A DNA stretch of 34,064 nt from Oscillospiraceae bacterium (GCA_017829075.1 JAGAJA010000016.1:1-34064); one strand, 5' to 3'; shown: positions 15,521 through 23,286, numbered from the stretch's first letter. Notes: a model not told the origin generated them from the letters alone. Made by a program: numbers and translations.

Positions 15521-16402
15521 GTGGAGAAAAGATTTTTCTGGCTCAAGCTCCGGGAAACTTTCTTCAACGAAACCTACATAAAGGCAATGCGCACGTTCAA
15601 AAACGGCGACAGCCTGGTGCTGACCTACCTCGAAATGGCGCTCTATTCGCTGAAATCCAACGGCGTTATCGAGCGCGGGGAACTCACGCCGTCGCTCGCG
15701 GACGAAATTTCCATCGCGATAAACGAGCCTGTCCCCCGCGTGAAAAAGACCATCGAAATGCTCACCAAAGCCCGCGTTGCGGAGCTTGACGGCGACCGGC
15801 TCTACCTTACCGAGATGATGAAGCTGATGGGCACGGAATCCACCAGCGCCGAGCGAATGCGCAGACTGCGTTCCAAGAAAAGTGACGAAACTGGTGTCAC
15901 ACCTGCGTCACAGTGTGACAGCGCAGTGACGGCACCAGTGACAAAAAGCGTGACGACAGAGATAGAGTCAGAGAAAGAGATAGAGAAAGAGCCAGAGATA
16001 GACTCAGACTCCCCCTTACCCCCGGCGGGGGAAACGCGCGGCTGTGACGAGGTAGTCAGCCTGTTCAATTCGATATGCGTTTCGCTGAATAAGGTCAGCG
16101 GAATGACCGAGCCGCGCAGAAAGGCGGTGCAGTCCGCGCTGAACGCTGTAGGGCAGGAGAAATTAACGGAGCTGTTCCGCAAAGCGGAGGCTTCAGACTT
16201 CCTGACGAAGCGTAATTCCACCGGCTGGAAAGCCGGCTTAGACTGGCTGATGAAGCCCGAGAATTACACCAAGGTGCTGGAGGGGAACTACGACAACCGG
16301 AACAGCGCGCAGGCAGTACAAACTGATTACACCAACGGCGGATTACACCCGAATATCCTGGAGATGTCCGGCGATGTAGACCCTGAGGATTACCCGTTCT
16401 GA
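15521..16402 (+). CDS. Phage replisome organizer protein
   Basis: Initiator-type protein that binds an origin and recruits the DnaC-like loader encoded next. Residues 1-115 match the N-terminal domain of phage replisome organizers (begins EKRFFWLKLRETFF, then TLEML-type winged-helix segments and RMRRLRSKK). Residues about 120-165 are a low-complexity linker rich in Val-Thr then Glu/Ile/Asp, and the C-terminal part (about 175-260) is helical with GWKAGLDWLMKPENY, a typical loader-interaction domain ending. The start is a GTG at 15521 with AAGGAGG about 11 bases upstream. The linker DNA holds a cluster of GTGAC repeats that may be the origin. 293 residues. Confidence 0.8.
   Translation: MEKRFFWLKLRETFFNETYIKAMRTFKNGDSLVLTYLEMALYSLKSNGVIERGELTPSLADEISIAINEPVPRVKKTIEMLTKARVAELDGDRLYLTEMMKLMGTESTSAERMRRLRSKKSDETGVTPASQCDSAVTAPVTKSVTTEIESEKEIEKEPEIDSDSPLPPAGETRGCDEVVSLFNSICVSLNKVSGMTEPRRKAVQSALNAVGQEKLTELFRKAEASDFLTKRNSTGWKAGLDWLMKPENYTKVLEGNYDNRNSAQAVQTDYTNGGLHPNILEMSGDVDPEDYPF
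15882..15954 (+). repeat. GTGAC iteron cluster, putative replication origin
   Basis: GTGAC occurs seven times in 73 bp: on the plus strand at 15882, 15915, 15926, 15938 and 15950, and as GTCAC at 15896 and 15907. Spacings of 11-12 bp put the last four on one face of the helix. Phage initiator genes often contain their own origin at this point. The repeats partly encode Val-Thr pairs, so peptide repetition is an alternative explanation. Confidence 0.55.
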
Positions 16403-16413
16403 AAGGAGAAATT

Positions 16414-17007
16414 ATGAGCAGTAGAGATTACGATGCCCCGTTATGGGATACAGCAGAAGAACTTAACCGCAACGACTGTTTCAACGACCTCGCCTACCGC
16501 AACATGACTTTCGACAGGGACGACCGTCCCGAGCACCTCCTGTCGAAGGCGGCGCGGGCGTATGCGGAGAACTTCCAGCCTGCGCTGGAGCAGCATGGAA
16601 TTATGTTCACCGGGAACGTCGGCACCGGCAAGACGTTCTATGCCTGCTGTATCGCTAATGCTGTGATAGACCGCGGCTGTACCGCGTGGGTGACAACGCT
16701 CCAGCCGCTTGTAAGGGCGCTTTGCAGCTACGAAGCTGCGGAGAAGATACTCGCGAAAATACGCAAAGTTGACCTGCTGGTGCTGGACGACCTCGGCTCA
16801 ACGGCGCTGAACGATTTCACCACCGACAAGATTTTCGAGATAGTTGACGAGCGCTACCGCTCCGGCAAGCCGCTTATCGTCACGACTAACCTCAACCCTG
16901 ACGAGGCTTGGAAATCCAGCATCGGCATGCGGAGAATTTTCGACCGCCTGCGGGAGCGCTGCCGCCATGTGGTGGTGGACGGGGAATCGCGGAGGAGAGT
17001 ACGCTGA
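16414..17007 (+). CDS. DnaC-like replication ATPase (helicase loader)
   Basis: AAA+ ATPase that loads replicative helicase at the element origin. Walker A is GNVGTGKT (residues 67-74), Walker B is DLLVLDDLG (about 121-129), sensor 1 is in PLIVTTNLN, and the arginine finger region is MRRIFDRLRERC near the end. At 197 residues it is shorter than the roughly 250 of typical DnaC/DnaI because the N-terminal helicase-binding part is brief, but the ATPase core is complete. AAAGGAG lies just before the ATG and the gene follows the replisome organizer by 11 bases. Confidence 0.85.
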   Translation: MSSRDYDAPLWDTAEELNRNDCFNDLAYRNMTFDRDDRPEHLLSKAARAYAENFQPALEQHGIMFTGNVGTGKTFYACCIANAVIDRGCTAWVTTLQPLVRALCSYEAAEKILAKIRKVDLLVLDDLGSTALNDFTTDKIFEIVDERYRSGKPLIVTTNLNPDEAWKSSIGMRRIFDRLRERCRHVVVDGESRRRVR

Positions 17008-17017
17008 GAAAACGAAA

Positions 17018-17037
17018 AGCGCGCCGTGAAGCGCGCT
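17018..17037 (-). terminator. Terminator of the zeta-like gene
   Basis: AGCGCGC (17018-17024) pairs with GCGCGCT (17031-17037). On the minus strand it is followed by TTTCGTTTTC, so it should end the leftward gene; it also lies just after the DnaC-like gene. Confidence 0.65.
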
Positions 17038-17047
17038 CTGGATATGG

Positions 17048-17611
17048 TCAGCCGGTCTGCATGAACTCCCTCAGTTCCTTGAGCCAGCCGGGGCAGTAGT
17101 CCCCGACCTGTAAAAGCTCGCCGTTACGGAACTCGGCGACGAACTGAAATCCGTTCTCGTTATCGTAGAACTGTGCTGTGTCGCAGTATGGGAGAACTTT
17201 CAGCAGGTCTGCGAAACGGCTGTTATAACGCCGCCTTACGTCCTCTTCCGGGATATCGTGACCGCCCTTTCTGACACGGTTTGCGATACGGTCAAGGCTT
17301 TCCTCTGCGGAGCTTATGCCAACGTAGTACAGGTTTATATGATAATCCCTCGCACGTGCTTCCCGCACGGTTTTGAGCGTGCGCACGCCGGAAAGCGTGG
17401 TTTCCTGCGTGAAATTCACTCCGGCGTCAAGGCAGGACTGTATGCGGCGAATGGCTTCTTTTGCCCCGTTCAGCTTGTTGCCGCCATGCTGGCGGGTAAT
17501 GCTGTCGGTGTCGATTATTGTGCCGAGGTTGTTTTTGTCCCGGGCAAGCACGCCGGTCAGACTGCTTTTGCCAACGCCGTTCACTCCGGCGATTATCGTA
17601 TATACTTTCGT
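17048..17611 (-). CDS. Zeta-toxin-like P-loop kinase
   Basis: Resembles zeta toxin/AAA_33-type small-molecule or peptidoglycan-precursor kinases. The P-loop reads AGVNGVGKSS, then DTDSI, a QETTLSG segment and a RVRKGGHDIPEEDVRRRY lid with basic residues. The annotated-style GTG start at 17584 would begin inside the P-loop and drop its first glycine and the preceding beta strand. Upstream in frame, KVYTII is preceded by ACG at 17609-17611, where relatives would have ATG, so I start there: either a rare ACG start or a mutated, weakened gene. A consensus promoter and a GGGG-rich ribosome site lie just upstream. No obvious antitoxin gene adjoins. It is a leftward single gene inside the rightward module. 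187 residues. Confidence 0.65.
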   Translation of the reverse strand, partial: TKVYTIIAGVNGVGKSSLTGVLARDKNNLGTIIDTDSITRQHGGNKLNGAKEAIRRIQSCLDAGVNFTQETTLSGVRTLKTVREARARDYHINLYYVGISSAEESLDRIANRVRKGGHDIPEEDVRRRYNSRFADLLKVLPYCDTAQFYDNENGFQFVAEFRNGELLQVGDYCPGWLKELREFMQTG

Positions 17612-17638
17612 AGGTCACACCGCCCCTTCTTTTTTCTT

Positions 17639-17668
17639 ATTATACACCATGTTAAACAGCTTTGTCAA
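17639..17668 (-). promoter_or_regulatory. Promoter of the zeta-like gene
   Basis: On the minus strand TTGACA (17663-17668), 18-bp spacer, TATAAT (17639-17644). The transcript would begin about 20 bases before the ACG codon. The site abuts the integrase ribosome site on the other strand. Confidence 0.7.
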
Positions 17669-17686
17669 GCGTGAAAGGAGAACTCC

Positions 17687-19075
17687 ATGCCCAGCAAACG
17701 CAAACGCGGAAACGCGTATGAACTCCGCGCGTCCTGCGGCTTTAACGCCAAGGGGAAGCGCATAATGAAGACCCGCACCTGGAAGCCGCCCTACGGCATG
17801 ACGGAAGCGCAGGCGGAAAAAGAAGCGACCCGCCAGGCGTTCCTGTTCGAGGAAGAAATACGCCGTGGGGAAGTCCTCGACCAGTCCACGAAGATGGAAG
17901 ATTTCCTTGTGAAGTGGCTGCATAATTACGCGGAAAAGCAGCTCCGCGCGACCACGCTGACGGGCTACAAATCCATGCTCCCGAGGATAAACGCGGCGTT
18001 CGGGAAGATGAAAATTGCGGACATACGCCCGACCCATCTGCTGGCGTTCTACGACAATCTGTCGGACGTCGGGGTGCGCGGGGACGAGTATTTCACCGCG
18101 ACCGAGTTAGTCGGGGAACTTGCGGCAGAGCGCTTCGCAACTCGGAAAGCATTCTTCACCGCGGCGGGAATTTCCAAGCGTACGTCGCAGTGCATGTTCG
18201 CGGGCGGGAAAGTCACCGGGGATACCGCAGAGCGGGTATGCGCGGCGCTCGGAGCGGATTTCGACGCGCTGTTCATAGCCGACGAGGGCGGGACGCTCTC
18301 CGCGAATACAATACGGCATTACCACCGTTTATTGTCCGTGATATTCAGCACTGCGGTCAGCTGGCAGGTCATCTACTCGAATCCCTGCGAGCGCGTGAAG
18401 CCCCCGAAAATGCGCCGTAAGGAAAGCCGCTACCTTGACGAGGACGGAGTTGCGGAGGTCGTAGCGGCGCTGGCTGACGAGCCGTACGACTACTCGGTTA
18501 TGGTGCGCATGCTGATATATTCGGGGTTACGCCGCGGGGAATTGCTCGGTCTGGAGTGGAGCGACCTGAACGTGCAGACCGGGTGCATTTCCGTGGAGCG
18601 GAGCCTGCTGTACTCGCCGGAGCGCGGCGTATTCGTGGACGACACGAAAACGGACGGCTCGCACAGGATACTCCGCCTGCCGAAGTCCGCGCTGGATCTG
18701 CTGGAGGAGTACCGCGGGTGGCAGGAGGGGCGCAGGGCGGAGTTAGGCTCGCTCTGGCAGGACAGCGACCGCATTTTCACGGCGTGGGACGGGGGAATGC
18801 TCAACCCGGAAGCGCTGTCGAAGTGGTTCCATAAGTTCATCGTGCGCAAGGGGCTTCCGGACGTGAGTATTCACGGGCTGCGGCATACTAACGCAACTCT
18901 GCTCATCGCCGGGGGAGTTCCGCTGAAAACGGTGTCGAGCCGGCTGGGGCATTCAAGTATCTCCACTACCGGCAATATTTATGCGCACGCGATTCGCTCC
19001 GCGGACGAGGCTGCGGCGGATACGCTGGAGGATATCCTCGGGCGGGATGCCACCGCTGGCGATACGGCTGAATGA
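17687..19075 (+). CDS. int: Tyrosine recombinase/integrase with inserted HTH domain
   Basis: Site-specific recombinase that integrates and excises the element. Catalytic residues are visible: R282 (SGLRRGEL), K321 (DDTKTDGSHR), H396-x-x-R399 (HGLRH), H422 (LGHSS) and nucleophile Y432 (NIYAH). An arm-binding N-terminal domain (1-60) and a SAM-like core-binding domain (from about 68) are present. The core-binding domain is interrupted at about residues 130-200 by an extra XRE-like helical unit, explaining the 462-residue length against the usual 370-400. AAAGGAG lies 6 bases before the ATG at 17687. It closes the rightward module. A decayed relative of its 3' end lies inverted at 25.4-25.55 kb. 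Confidence 0.93.
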   Translation: MPSKRKRGNAYELRASCGFNAKGKRIMKTRTWKPPYGMTEAQAEKEATRQAFLFEEEIRRGEVLDQSTKMEDFLVKWLHNYAEKQLRATTLTGYKSMLPRINAAFGKMKIADIRPTHLLAFYDNLSDVGVRGDEYFTATELVGELAAERFATRKAFFTAAGISKRTSQCMFAGGKVTGDTAERVCAALGADFDALFIADEGGTLSANTIRHYHRLLSVIFSTAVSWQVIYSNPCERVKPPKMRRKESRYLDEDGVAEVVAALADEPYDYSVMVRMLIYSGLRRGELLGLEWSDLNVQTGCISVERSLLYSPERGVFVDDTKTDGSHRILRLPKSALDLLEEYRGWQEGRRAELGSLWQDSDRIFTAWDGGMLNPEALSKWFHKFIVRKGLPDVSIHGLRHTNATLLIAGGVPLKTVSSRLGHSSISTTGNIYAHAIRSADEAAADTLEDILGRDATAGDTAE

Positions 19076-19154
19076 GCCTGCACGGTAAAAGTTTTCGCAC
19101 GAAGGTCGCTGAGATTTCCCGGGAAGGGAGAGGACGAGGAACAGGGAAGTTCGC

Positions 19155-19229
19155 CAACAATGGGACATGATGTCTCATTGTTGAGCATATTCAGTGGCTT
19201 TTGACAATATATCGTAATTTTTTTACGAT
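19155..19229 (+). other. Integrase 3' flank with two hairpins
   Basis: The 248 bases between integrase and the next gene hold no gene. CAACAATGGGACA (19155-19167) pairs with TGTCTCATTGTTG (19171-19183) with one wobble and a 3-base loop. ATCGTAA (19211-19217) pairs with TTACGAT (19223-19229) and is followed by T3, a possible weak terminator. The attachment site of the element should be here or in 19076-19105, which is conserved in the inverted remnant at 25.4 kb. I cannot fix the core. Confidence 0.45.
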
Positions 19230-19254
19230 TTTATATTTAACATGCGTAAAATAG

Positions 19255-19283
19255 TTGCAATTATCTGAAACTTGTGTTATAAT
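19255..19283 (+). promoter_or_regulatory. Promoter of the ATPase/TOPRIM operon
   Basis: TTGCAA (19255-19260), 17-bp spacer, TATAAT (19278-19283), 41 bp before the ATG at 19324. Its position rules out an in-frame ATG at 19255. Confidence 0.75.
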
Positions 19284-19323
19284 GGCTACACAGGTAACCA
19301 ATGTGCGTTATGGAGGAATGGAT

Positions 19324-20496
19324 ATGCTTACTAAAATCACGCTTAATAATTTCAAATCATTCAAGAATAAAGTTACGGTAGATCTGATGAAAACCAACTA
19401 TACGATTCTTCCGCAGAACGTAGCGGACAACGGAGTTCTGAAAGGCTGCATTTTCGTTGGCGCAAACGCTTCGGGCAAATCAAACATAATCCTTGGAATC
19501 CGGCTGCTTCTTGATTTTCTGTTTCGGGAGAGAAATATCAATTCGGGAATGTTCCGCTGTATATTCGCAGAGAGCAGCTGTTATTCCCTTGAATATGAGT
19601 TCCTGATAGAAAACAAACCGATCAAGTATAATTTTGAGGTCGACGCAGCCAAGAATATGATCACTGAAAAACTCTGTCTTGACAACGTCCTTATGCTTGA
19701 AAGAATGGGTCTGTCTGCAAAATCATACATCGCTGACCCCAACGGAGTTAATTATGACGACTCCGATGTCGGCAAGGATACTCTGTTCCTGCGTACGCTG
19801 TACTTTAATACTAAGTTTGCTTCTAATTCCGTTTTGAGCGCGTGGATGGATTATCTGAAAAGCTCAATTTATATTAATTTGTTTGAAAAAAACATTATTT
19901 CTTATGGAAAAGAAGATGTTTCTATAATCCGTTATCTTGACAGAGGCGGCTGTGAATCTATCAACAGCTTCTTTGACGAGTATAACTTCGAGCAGAATAT
20001 TGAATACGAGCACAGCAGTAAAGGCGGCAGGGTAGTTATGGTCGTAGGCGATAATGACAGCCAGAAATCCATTTTTTATAAGCGCAAAGGAATTGAAGTC
20101 CCGATCCCGTTTACAGAAGAATCCCTCGGCAATCAGAACCTGCTTCGTATACTTCCGTCATTTCTTACAGTTATAAACAACGGCGGAATGCTGCTTATCG
20201 ACGAGTTTTCCAGTGGATTTCATAATGACCTCGAAAGCCTGCTGGTAAGATACTTCATGGAGAAGTCGAATCACTCGCAATTGCTGTTTGTTTCTCATTC
20301 CACGAATCTGCTCAGTAATTCAATACTCCGTCCTGACCAGGAGTATTCCGTCGAGTTCCGGAACGAAGAGGGAAGTTCGGTAAATCGTTTTTCATCGGAA
20401 CAGCCACGTTCTGCACAGAATGTTGAGAAGATGTATGTCAGCGGAGTATTTGGCGGGCTTCCGGGATATAAAGAGGTAAACGATGAAGCTGAATAA
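19324..20496 (+). CDS. AAA_15/21-type ABC ATPase, probable phage-defence subunit
   Basis: A 390-residue ATPase of the OLD/RecF-like class. It opens with MLTKITLNNFKSFKNK, has Walker A GANASGKS (46-53), Walker B LLIDEF (about 290-295), a following switch histidine in LFVSHSTNLL and a C-terminal YVSGVFGGLP segment typical of AAA_15 proteins. Such ATPases pair with TOPRIM or nuclease partners in abortive systems such as AbiL and PARIS, and the next gene encodes a TOPRIM-like protein overlapping by 14 bases. I chose the ATG at 19324 with GGAGG 7 bases upstream. The pair probably senses phage and activates the partner (inference); I cannot assign it to a named system. Confidence 0.75.
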   Translation: MLTKITLNNFKSFKNKVTVDLMKTNYTILPQNVADNGVLKGCIFVGANASGKSNIILGIRLLLDFLFRERNINSGMFRCIFAESSCYSLEYEFLIENKPIKYNFEVDAAKNMITEKLCLDNVLMLERMGLSAKSYIADPNGVNYDDSDVGKDTLFLRTLYFNTKFASNSVLSAWMDYLKSSIYINLFEKNIISYGKEDVSIIRYLDRGGCESINSFFDEYNFEQNIEYEHSSKGGRVVMVVGDNDSQKSIFYKRKGIEVPIPFTEESLGNQNLLRILPSFLTVINNGGMLLIDEFSSGFHNDLESLLVRYFMEKSNHSQLLFVSHSTNLLSNSILRPDQEYSVEFRNEEGSSVNRFSSEQPRSAQNVEKMYVSGVFGGLPGYKEVNDEAE

Positions 20497-21215
20497 AGAC
20501 AAACGCATTGGTAGAGTCCTCTTTATCGTGGAGGGCAGCCAGATGGAGTTTTCGGTTTTGCGGCGCGTCTTTTGCAGCCTGCTCGGATACAACTATATTG
20601 AAAAGCGGAGAAATAAGCCGGATAAATTCACAAGCAGACAGGACAGCTTTTCACAGGTGGCGGTCATTAATACAAAAGATAGTAATATCAGTGATATCAG
20701 CGAAGAAACCTATTTGGACGAGGTGTTTAATCTGCTGCGCGAGAAATATAAGTTCCCGGTAGACCAGTCTGCAATTTACTATCTGTTTGACCGTGACCCC
20801 AAATCCAATACGGATACCGCACTGATCGAAAAGTATATTCTCTCGCTGACGGACCCTTACGATAATGATGACTTTAAAGCCGGGCAGCTTCTTTTAAGCT
20901 ATCCGAGCATAGAAAGCTACATTATCTCAAATTTTAGGGATACGTCCAATTTGCGCTTTTCGCTCGGAAAGGAAGCAAAAGCATACAACGGATATCCAGT
21001 TGAACAAGATTTCAGAGGAAACTCTGATGTGTGCTGCGGGGGAGTTCCTGAAATACCTTGAGAGCGAGGAGATCGCGTGGGATATTGATGATTTTTCCGG
21101 TGCCAGTCACACGGTGTTCACTAAGCAGGAAGCGGATTATTTAGCGGAAAAGGGTTTCCGGGTGTTTTCCATGCTCACGCTTGCTTTTCTGCAAATGGGG
21201 ATAATCGAGCTGTAA
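20483..21215 (+). pseudogene. TOPRIM-like effector gene, frameshifted
   Basis: Starts inside the end of the ATPase gene. The N-terminal part has TOPRIM landmarks: a strand and Glu in RVLFIVEGSQMEF (about residues 11-23) and a DxD in YYLFDRDPKSN (about 104-114), which in OLD/AriB/RloB-like proteins bind metal for nucleic acid cleavage. The first frame stops at 21061 after a junk-like tail. From about 20990 another frame carries on with LNKISEETLMCAAGEFLKYL and ends at 21215 with a credible C-terminus. One frameshift between about 20980 and 20999 explains this and the restored protein would be about 243 residues. It may be a real inactivation or a sequencing error. Confidence 0.7.
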
Positions 21216-21244
21216 ATAACAAATTACAAATGACATATCCAAAC

Positions 21245-21281
21245 AACGCCATGAGGTATTATCTTGTGGCGTTTCTTTTTT
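21245..21281 (+). terminator. Terminator after the ATPase/TOPRIM operon
   Basis: AACGCCATGAG (21245-21255) pairs with CTTGTGGCGTT (21263-21273) with two wobbles, followed by TCT6. Confidence 0.8.
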
Positions 21282-21315
21282 GTAATTAAAATGGAAAAAT
21301 TACTCCGAAAAGTAC

Positions 21316-21344
21316 TTGATTATTTCAGAAAATAGGTATATAAT
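21316..21344 (+). promoter_or_regulatory. Promoter of the HEPN gene
   Basis: TTGATT (21316-21321), 17-bp spacer, TATAAT (21339-21344), 41 bp before the ATG at 21385. Confidence 0.75.
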
Positions 21345-21384
21345 TATAAACACTATAGCAAATGTCAATAATTGAGGTGATTAT

Positions 21385-22488
21385 ATGATACAGGAATATC
21401 TATTTACAGATGATATAAAAATTAACGATGAGAAAGAACTGAGTTTATGTGGATTTGTGCCTGAAATCGAACCGATAAAGAATTCTGACTGCAAAATCGT
21501 AAAATACATAAGCGCGGGCAATAGTGTGGAAGACGCCAAGTCCTTATCTTCGGTAAATGAAACAATTATGGATAAGTACAAACCAACGGTGCTGACAAAT
21601 GAAAGTTCAGCGTATTTTAATAAAAGACTGTATCCGCTTTTTAATGAATTTGAACGCAAATTGCGTAAGCTGCTATATTTAAAAAGCGCATTATATAAGA
21701 ACAAAGATGATGTTAAGGCTATAGACAATCTGGAGATAATGGAGTTTGGTAGTTTATTTAATTTCCTTTTTATTGATTCTGGCTTTGTTACTCAGATAAG
21801 AGCGTATGTCAATGGCAATAAGAAGTTCACATTTGAAAACCTTAACACATATGCTAGTGGATTGACTGATAAGCCATTGTGGGAAAAATTGTTTTCCGAT
21901 GACGCGGTACCGGACCTTGAAGGAGAGTATGATACCGTCAGAAAACACCGAAATGATGTAATGCACGCTCATAATATTAGTTATGAGCAGTACTATGAAG
22001 CTAGCAAGCTGATTCAAAAAATCAACAACGAGCTTGATTCAGAAATTGGAAAGACCATTGGCTTAAAAGAGTCTAACCAAACTGCTCCCAATGTTGATTA
22101 TAATAAAGTGATAAACGAAACCATTGAAACTGATCGCAAAATAAGCTATTGGCATGCAATGCAAGAAGCTGCTCAAGATATTTTATTACAAATAAATAGG
22201 GGTATATCTCCTTCAATGATTCAGGAATCATTGAAACTACGGAACGAAGAATTAAAAAGCCCCTCATTCCAAGAATACATGGAGTTGCAGAGGTCAGCAC
22301 ATTCGGCAGAAATGATAAAGCAGATGCAAGATTATAACATGGAACAAAAAAGTCTTGCAGAATTATTCCGTGCTGTGACTTCAACTACTCCTAAGCCAGA
22401 AGATAAGAACTTAACCACCAAAGCCGAGGATAGTAAATCGAATGTCCAAACCAAAGAAACAATTGACAAAAAAGATGACGAAGAATAA
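21385..22488 (+). CDS. HEPN-domain protein, candidate RNase effector
   Basis: A 367-residue protein with a HEPN-like helical domain at about residues 75-220: LFNEFERKLRKLL, a helix around EFGSLFNFLF, and the signature RNDVMH (R189-x4-H194) in HRNDVMHAHNIS, the RNase active-site motif of HEPN proteins. The layout resembles Swt1/Abi-type HEPN domains. The C-terminal third is helical and Gln-rich (IQESLKLRNEEL, then an acidic/Lys tail), perhaps a sensor or oligomerisation part. It is a single gene with its own promoter and a perfect terminator, next to other defence genes. HEPN effectors commonly cut tRNA or mRNA in response to infection, which is inferred here. No partner antitoxin is visible. 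Confidence 0.68.
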   Translation: MIQEYLFTDDIKINDEKELSLCGFVPEIEPIKNSDCKIVKYISAGNSVEDAKSLSSVNETIMDKYKPTVLTNESSAYFNKRLYPLFNEFERKLRKLLYLKSALYKNKDDVKAIDNLEIMEFGSLFNFLFIDSGFVTQIRAYVNGNKKFTFENLNTYASGLTDKPLWEKLFSDDAVPDLEGEYDTVRKHRNDVMHAHNISYEQYYEASKLIQKINNELDSEIGKTIGLKESNQTAPNVDYNKVINETIETDRKISYWHAMQEAAQDILLQINRGISPSMIQESLKLRNEELKSPSFQEYMELQRSAHSAEMIKQMQDYNMEQKSLAELFRAVTSTTPKPEDKNLTTKAEDSKSNVQTKETIDKKDDEE

Positions 22489-22533
22489 TCATTTGCTTTC
22501 ATCAAACGGCTGTTAAAAAGCAGGCAACAGAAC

Positions 22534-22562
22534 AATGCACCAAGTATATGCCTTGGTGCATT
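22534..22562 (+). terminator. Perfect 11-bp stem terminator
   Basis: AATGCACCAAG (22534-22544) pairs with CTTGGTGCATT (22552-22562) around 7 bases, followed by a T-rich stretch. It ends the HEPN transcript and marks the edge of the sigma-gene remnant. Confidence 0.8.
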
Positions 22563-22570
22563 TCGCTTTT

Positions 22571-22645
22571 TCGATTATGCTTCGTTCTTAATCGGTTTTC
22601 AAAACCGCCAGTGCTGTTGATATCAAGGTTGACCTCCGCTAAATC
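22571..22645 (-). pseudogene. Remnant of the 5' end of an ECF sigma factor gene
   Basis: The minus strand reads MISTALAVLKTD, a stop, then ERSIIE, nearly the same as the first 19 residues of the sigma factor encoded at 30740-31285 (MISAALSVLKTDEERNIVE). The ribosome site GGAGGTCAACC is shared too. The start codon is TTG instead of ATG and a Glu codon has become TAA. The rest of the gene is missing beyond 22571. Together with the Fic copy to its right it is a decayed duplicate of the block at 31.2-32.2 kb. Confidence 0.75.
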
Positions 22646-22816
22646 AATATTCCGAAATCTCAAAGTTTCACCTTATCTCATGGAAAGATGAAGTAGCTGT
22701 GGCGGCTGTATTTCACGATTTTTGTGGATTTATTAAACGGTTATCGGCAAAAAAAATAAGGCAATTGTTAAGAAATATTCCGCCAAAATTGCCGATAGCG
22801 GCACTCCGGAAAATTC
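22646..22816. other. Intergenic stretch with one inverted repeat
   Basis: No gene seen. TATCGGCAA (22742-22750) is the reverse complement of TTGCCGATA (22789-22797), 38 bp apart, upstream of the antitoxin promoter. It could be an operator pair or chance. Confidence 0.35.
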
Positions 22817-22845
22817 TTGACATTCCGCCGATAAAATGATATACT
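22817..22845 (+). promoter_or_regulatory. Promoter of the antitoxin gene
   Basis: TTGACA (22817-22822), 17-bp spacer, TATACT (22840-22845), about 100 bp before the ATG. Confidence 0.75.
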
Positions 22846-22943
22846 CGGAGTAAGTGTAGCTGCTGTCAATACTACCGAATGAGTTCTGCCGAATTCGCGC
22901 TTTTTTAATATCCTGCGACATACGCGGCAGGAAAGGAGTTAAT

Positions 22944-23201
22944 ATGCCGACTAAAAGACCTATTTCCGATTTGCACAATTATGACGAGGTACTCCAAGAC
23001 GTCAAAAACGGCGAGCCCGTATTTTTTACCCAGAATGGCAAACCGCGCTACGTTATCCTTGACATAGAGGAGTACGAGAAAATCAACGCGACCCTGCGGC
23101 TGATGAGCGAGCTTGAAAAGGGCGAGCGTTCCGCACGGGAAAAGGGCTGGATAGACTTCACGGAAATCGAGAGGGAGTTCGCAAGTAATATTCCGGATTG
23201 A
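22944..23201 (+). CDS. Phd/YefM-family antitoxin
   Basis: An 85-residue protein with the Phd/YefM pattern: ISDLHNYDEVLQDVKNGEPVFFTQNGKPRYVILDIEEYEKI split over residues 7-47, where the N-terminal half binds DNA, and an acidic/aromatic C-terminal tail (GWIDFTEIEREF) that would wrap a toxin. Such antitoxins repress their own operon and usually precede a RelE/ParE or Doc-type gene. Here the next gene is a broken Fic-family gene with its own promoter 23 bp after the stop. Doc is a Fic-fold toxin paired with Phd, so the pairing is plausible, but the second Fic copy at 31.5 kb has no antitoxin beside it. AAGGAG lies 5 bases before the ATG. Confidence 0.8.
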   Translation: MPTKRPISDLHNYDEVLQDVKNGEPVFFTQNGKPRYVILDIEEYEKINATLRLMSELEKGERSAREKGWIDFTEIEREFASNIPD

Positions 23202-23223
23202 GTAATATTCTCAATATTGCGTG

Positions 23224-23260
23224 TTGACAATCTGCATATAATAAGCTATAATATATGCAG
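23224..23260 (+). promoter_or_regulatory. Fic promoter with palindromic operator (copy 1)
   Basis: TTGACA (23224-23229), 17-bp spacer, TATAAT (23247-23252). CTGCATATA (23232-23240) and TATATGCAG (23252-23260) form a perfect 9-bp inverted repeat around the -10 box, well placed to block RNA polymerase when bound. Identical in copy 2. Confidence 0.8.
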
Positions 23261-23286
23261 ATAAACCGCGACATAAGGAGAACCCT

